DNA from: Ricinus communis
Lineage: Eukaryota; Streptophyta; Magnoliopsida; Malpighiales; Euphorbiaceae
Reading direction: 5' to 3'
NCBI RefSeq assembly: GCF_019578655.1
Contig: NC_063261.1
Location: forward strand, 13,134,216-13,198,215
Length of the DNA: 64,000 nt
Positions 61,853-64,000 of this stretch are shown piece by piece (position 1 is the stretch's first letter; each line of letters begins with the position of its first letter). The notes below the pieces were generated by a model. That model worked only from the letters and a program-made list of their open reading frames with translations. It had not been told where the DNA came from and made no database searches. Made by a program: the position numbers and the translations under genes.

Positions 61853-62872
61853 AATTGACTTTTGTATTTTTCAAGAATTTTTTTTATTATGTAATATAAA
61901 TAAAATTAAAATTTTTGTTTTTTAAAAAGTGTTTCTTTCTTTCCTTACTTATTTCGAAGGGTATATTCAACTAAAAGTTTAAAGGCTTATATAGATTTTT
62001 ATTTTAAATGAATTACTTTTAAAAAGTTCATGAAATTTAATAATTTTTATAGAATTTATATATTTATGAATGTTTTCATAAGTTTTATTTAAAAGAATTT
62101 TATAGACATTAATAAATTTTTATTGACTTTCATTAACTATTATTTTTTATTATTTAATTATTTAAAATAAAATTAATCATTGTGCTTTTAATTTTTTACG
62201 TTTATTTCAAGCATTATTCCACACAGTGGTATTTGCAACTCCATTTACAAATAATAGATTTTATTTCATTATTGTATTAAATCAATATCCATTTTAATAT
62301 TTCTTACATCATAATAAGAATATTAATTTTTTTCGTCAAGATTAATATTTTAAAAAAAAAAATTGAATTTTGTATTTTTCAAGAAATTCTTTTCATTATG
62401 TAATATAAATAAAATTAAAATTTTTATTTTTTAAAAAGTGTTTCTTTCTCTCCTTACTTATTTCGAAGGGTATATTCTATTAAAACTTTAAAGACTTATA
62501 TAGACTTTTTATTTTAAGTAAATTACTTTTAAAAAGTTCATGAAATTTAATAACTTTTTATAGAGTTCATATATTTATAAATGCTTTCATAGATTTTATT
62601 TAACAATTTTTATAAATATCATTCGATTTCTATTGATTTTCATAAATTATTTTTCTTTTATAAATTATTTTTGCTTTTATAAAATTAATCATTATGCTTT
62701 ATTTTTTTTATATTTACTTCAAGCATTATTTCACACAATGGTATTTGTAACTCCATTCACAAATAATATACTTTATTTAATTGTTGTATCAAATTTATAT
62801 TTATTTTTAAATTTCCTACCTCACAGTAAGAATATCTTTTTTGTCAAGATTAATATTTTTTTTAAAAAAAAT
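61853..62872. repeat. Tandem duplication, about 510-bp unit, two copies
   Basis: 61853-62361 and 62362-62872 are colinear. Shared landmarks are 'ttttgtatttttcaagaa', 'aaaaagtgtttctttct', 'cttatttcgaagggtatatt', 'cttcaagcattatt..cacac' and 'gtcaagattaatattt', each displaced by 509-512 bp. Many point differences show that it is old. No coding content. Confidence 0.85.
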
Positions 62873-64000
62873 TGTTATATCACAATTTGTCTCTAAATAA
62901 ACTACCACATTCATATCATACTCAGTATATTTTATTTTTTACATATTTGATAAATAACCAATAACAATAATTTTAGAAATAATTATATATTCAAAATTTA
63001 TACTTTTATAAAAAATTTAAGTAACCCTTTTGACTTGTCAATAAAGTGTAAATGTCAAAAATTACATTAAGCAAAAGCAATAATTCATAGCTACTTTCAG
63101 TTTTGTGGTGTGTACAATGCGGATACAATGCTGTTTTTGAAACTTGTCCTTGTACTTGATAGGATTTCAACTTATAATGTACTTCGTTTAGTTCCTTTTT
63201 CCCTTTCCTTTTTTAGCCAAAAACAAAGAAACAGAAGAAGGATTGTGTTCTTTTTATTTAATTTTATTGTTTTCATGCTAAAGGAACGTGTGCACTTTAT
63301 TGTTCTGCAACCTTTCTTTCTAAGGAATTTCATGACCTATTATTATTATCATTCTTTTTCTCACTCTTTGCAAGCTTTTTTCAATTCCTTTTAGTCACTT
63401 TCAAATTCATTATTAAAATTTTTATCTTTTTATCCTGTTTAGAAAATTTAAAAGACTAAAAATATAATTATAGTCTATAATTTATAATATATATAAAGTA
63501 CGAAGGATGAAGAATTCTTAAATTAATTAGAATATCTTTAAAATTAATCAATAATTAAAATGATTCTAATATATTGATCCGTAATTAATTTAACTTTATC
63601 CTAATCCTACTATATTATAAGTAATTAGCAAATTGTTATATCACACTATGATATAAACTTATAAAAAAATCCAAATAGCTCGATAAAGATTTCTCAAAAA
63701 TTAAGACATGGTAGAAAAAAGATAAAATATATTTAATATTAAATATATTTTATCTATTAGTATTAATAGAATAATTGTAATTGAATTGCTTTAAATGATC
63801 AATATTTTTTATATACTAAACTAATTATTACATTAAAGTCTTCATATATAAAATTAAATTGTATTTTTATATATTATTATAAATTTAAATTATATATTAT
63901 GTGGATAATTCTTTTGATATATTTTGAATTTAAAAAATTTATTTTACTTTATTTTAGTGAATTCAAGGCAACGTGGTAATATGAAAAAAATATGATTTAA

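Larger units (their letters stand above)
55961..64000. other. Extremely AT-rich intergenic region, no gene seen
   Basis: I found no coding exon, RNA gene or recognisable transposon protein. Less AT-rich islands occur at 56930-57110, 57250-57560 and 57990-58230. The region holds the microsatellites, hairpin, G-box cluster and tandem duplication listed separately. Blocks near 59735-60020 and 63480-63790 resemble each other and are probably an unidentified dispersed repeat. Confidence 0.6.

Noticed and set aside
63110..63394. 94-codon plus-strand frame near the right end
   Set aside because: Composition follows the pyrimidine-rich DNA. No motif, no flanking splice pattern, no homology recalled.
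1..64000. tRNA, rRNA and snRNA genes
   Set aside because: Looked for A/B-box and TTCGAATCC-type patterns and conserved rRNA blocks by eye. GGTTCGAGTGGAACC at 27100 is part of the Tat leader, not a tRNA. A tRNAscan run would be decisive.

Overview
This is nuclear DNA of a flowering plant, most likely a eudicot. The evidence is long AT-rich intergenic tracts, GT-AG introns and plant-type LTR retrotransposons. The structure of the cellulose synthase gene and the style of the repeats suggest a rosid, perhaps Malpighiales/Euphorbiaceae, but that placement is a guess. Only two host protein-coding genes can be supported. At the left edge is the 5' two thirds of a CESA3-type cellulose synthase catalytic subunit on the minus strand: 12 coding exons between 42 and 4817, with the 3' exons outside the window. 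At 33910-36559 is a complete four-exon CHX-type cation/H+ antiporter on the minus strand (788 aa predicted).

The rest is a nested graveyard of LTR retrotransposons plus AT-rich intergenic DNA. 5.9-8.2 kb: CESA upstream region with a foldback (MITE-like) inverted repeat. 8.2-8.8 kb: reversed remnant of a Tat-type LTR. 8.79-14.81 kb: an Athila-type Ty3/gypsy element whose reverse transcriptase is deleted, leaving a protease remnant and, after it, an open frame that runs from a pol linker straight into the integrase C-terminus. About 15.3-27.66 kb: a minus-strand Tat/Ogre-type Ty3/gypsy element (gag, PR, RT, RNase H, IN) with an antisense accessory ORF on the plus strand, split by a 3.0-kb solo-LTR-like element at 19156-22154. 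27.66-31.15 kb: the 3' end of a plus-strand relative, joined head-on to the previous element. 31.5-33.5 kb: an array of about 180-bp AT-rich tandem repeats carrying one foreign GC-richer insert.

Upstream of CHX, 37.1-41.7 kb is a truncated Ty1/copia element (copia A) inserted into the gag of a second copia element (copia B; 1.8-kb LTR ending at 47621). Copia B gag is also split by a second copy of the 2.9-kb solo-LTR-like family at 41970-44876, with a perfect ATTCT target-site duplication. From 47.6 to about 56 kb lies a second RT-less Athila-type element. Its gag is split by a complete but non-autonomous Tat-type element at 49737-55648, which has two LTRs, a degenerate gag and no recognisable pol. 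56-64 kb is almost gene-free and extremely AT-rich. It contains a roughly 0.5-kb tandem duplication, microsatellites, a G-box cluster and a perfect hairpin.

The main biological theme is the order of insertions. At three sites the interrupted coding frame reads across the empty site once the insert and one target duplication are ignored. The non-autonomous elements have lost the RT region but kept gag and/or protease. All calls come from reading the sequence and remembered family motifs; no database search was run.
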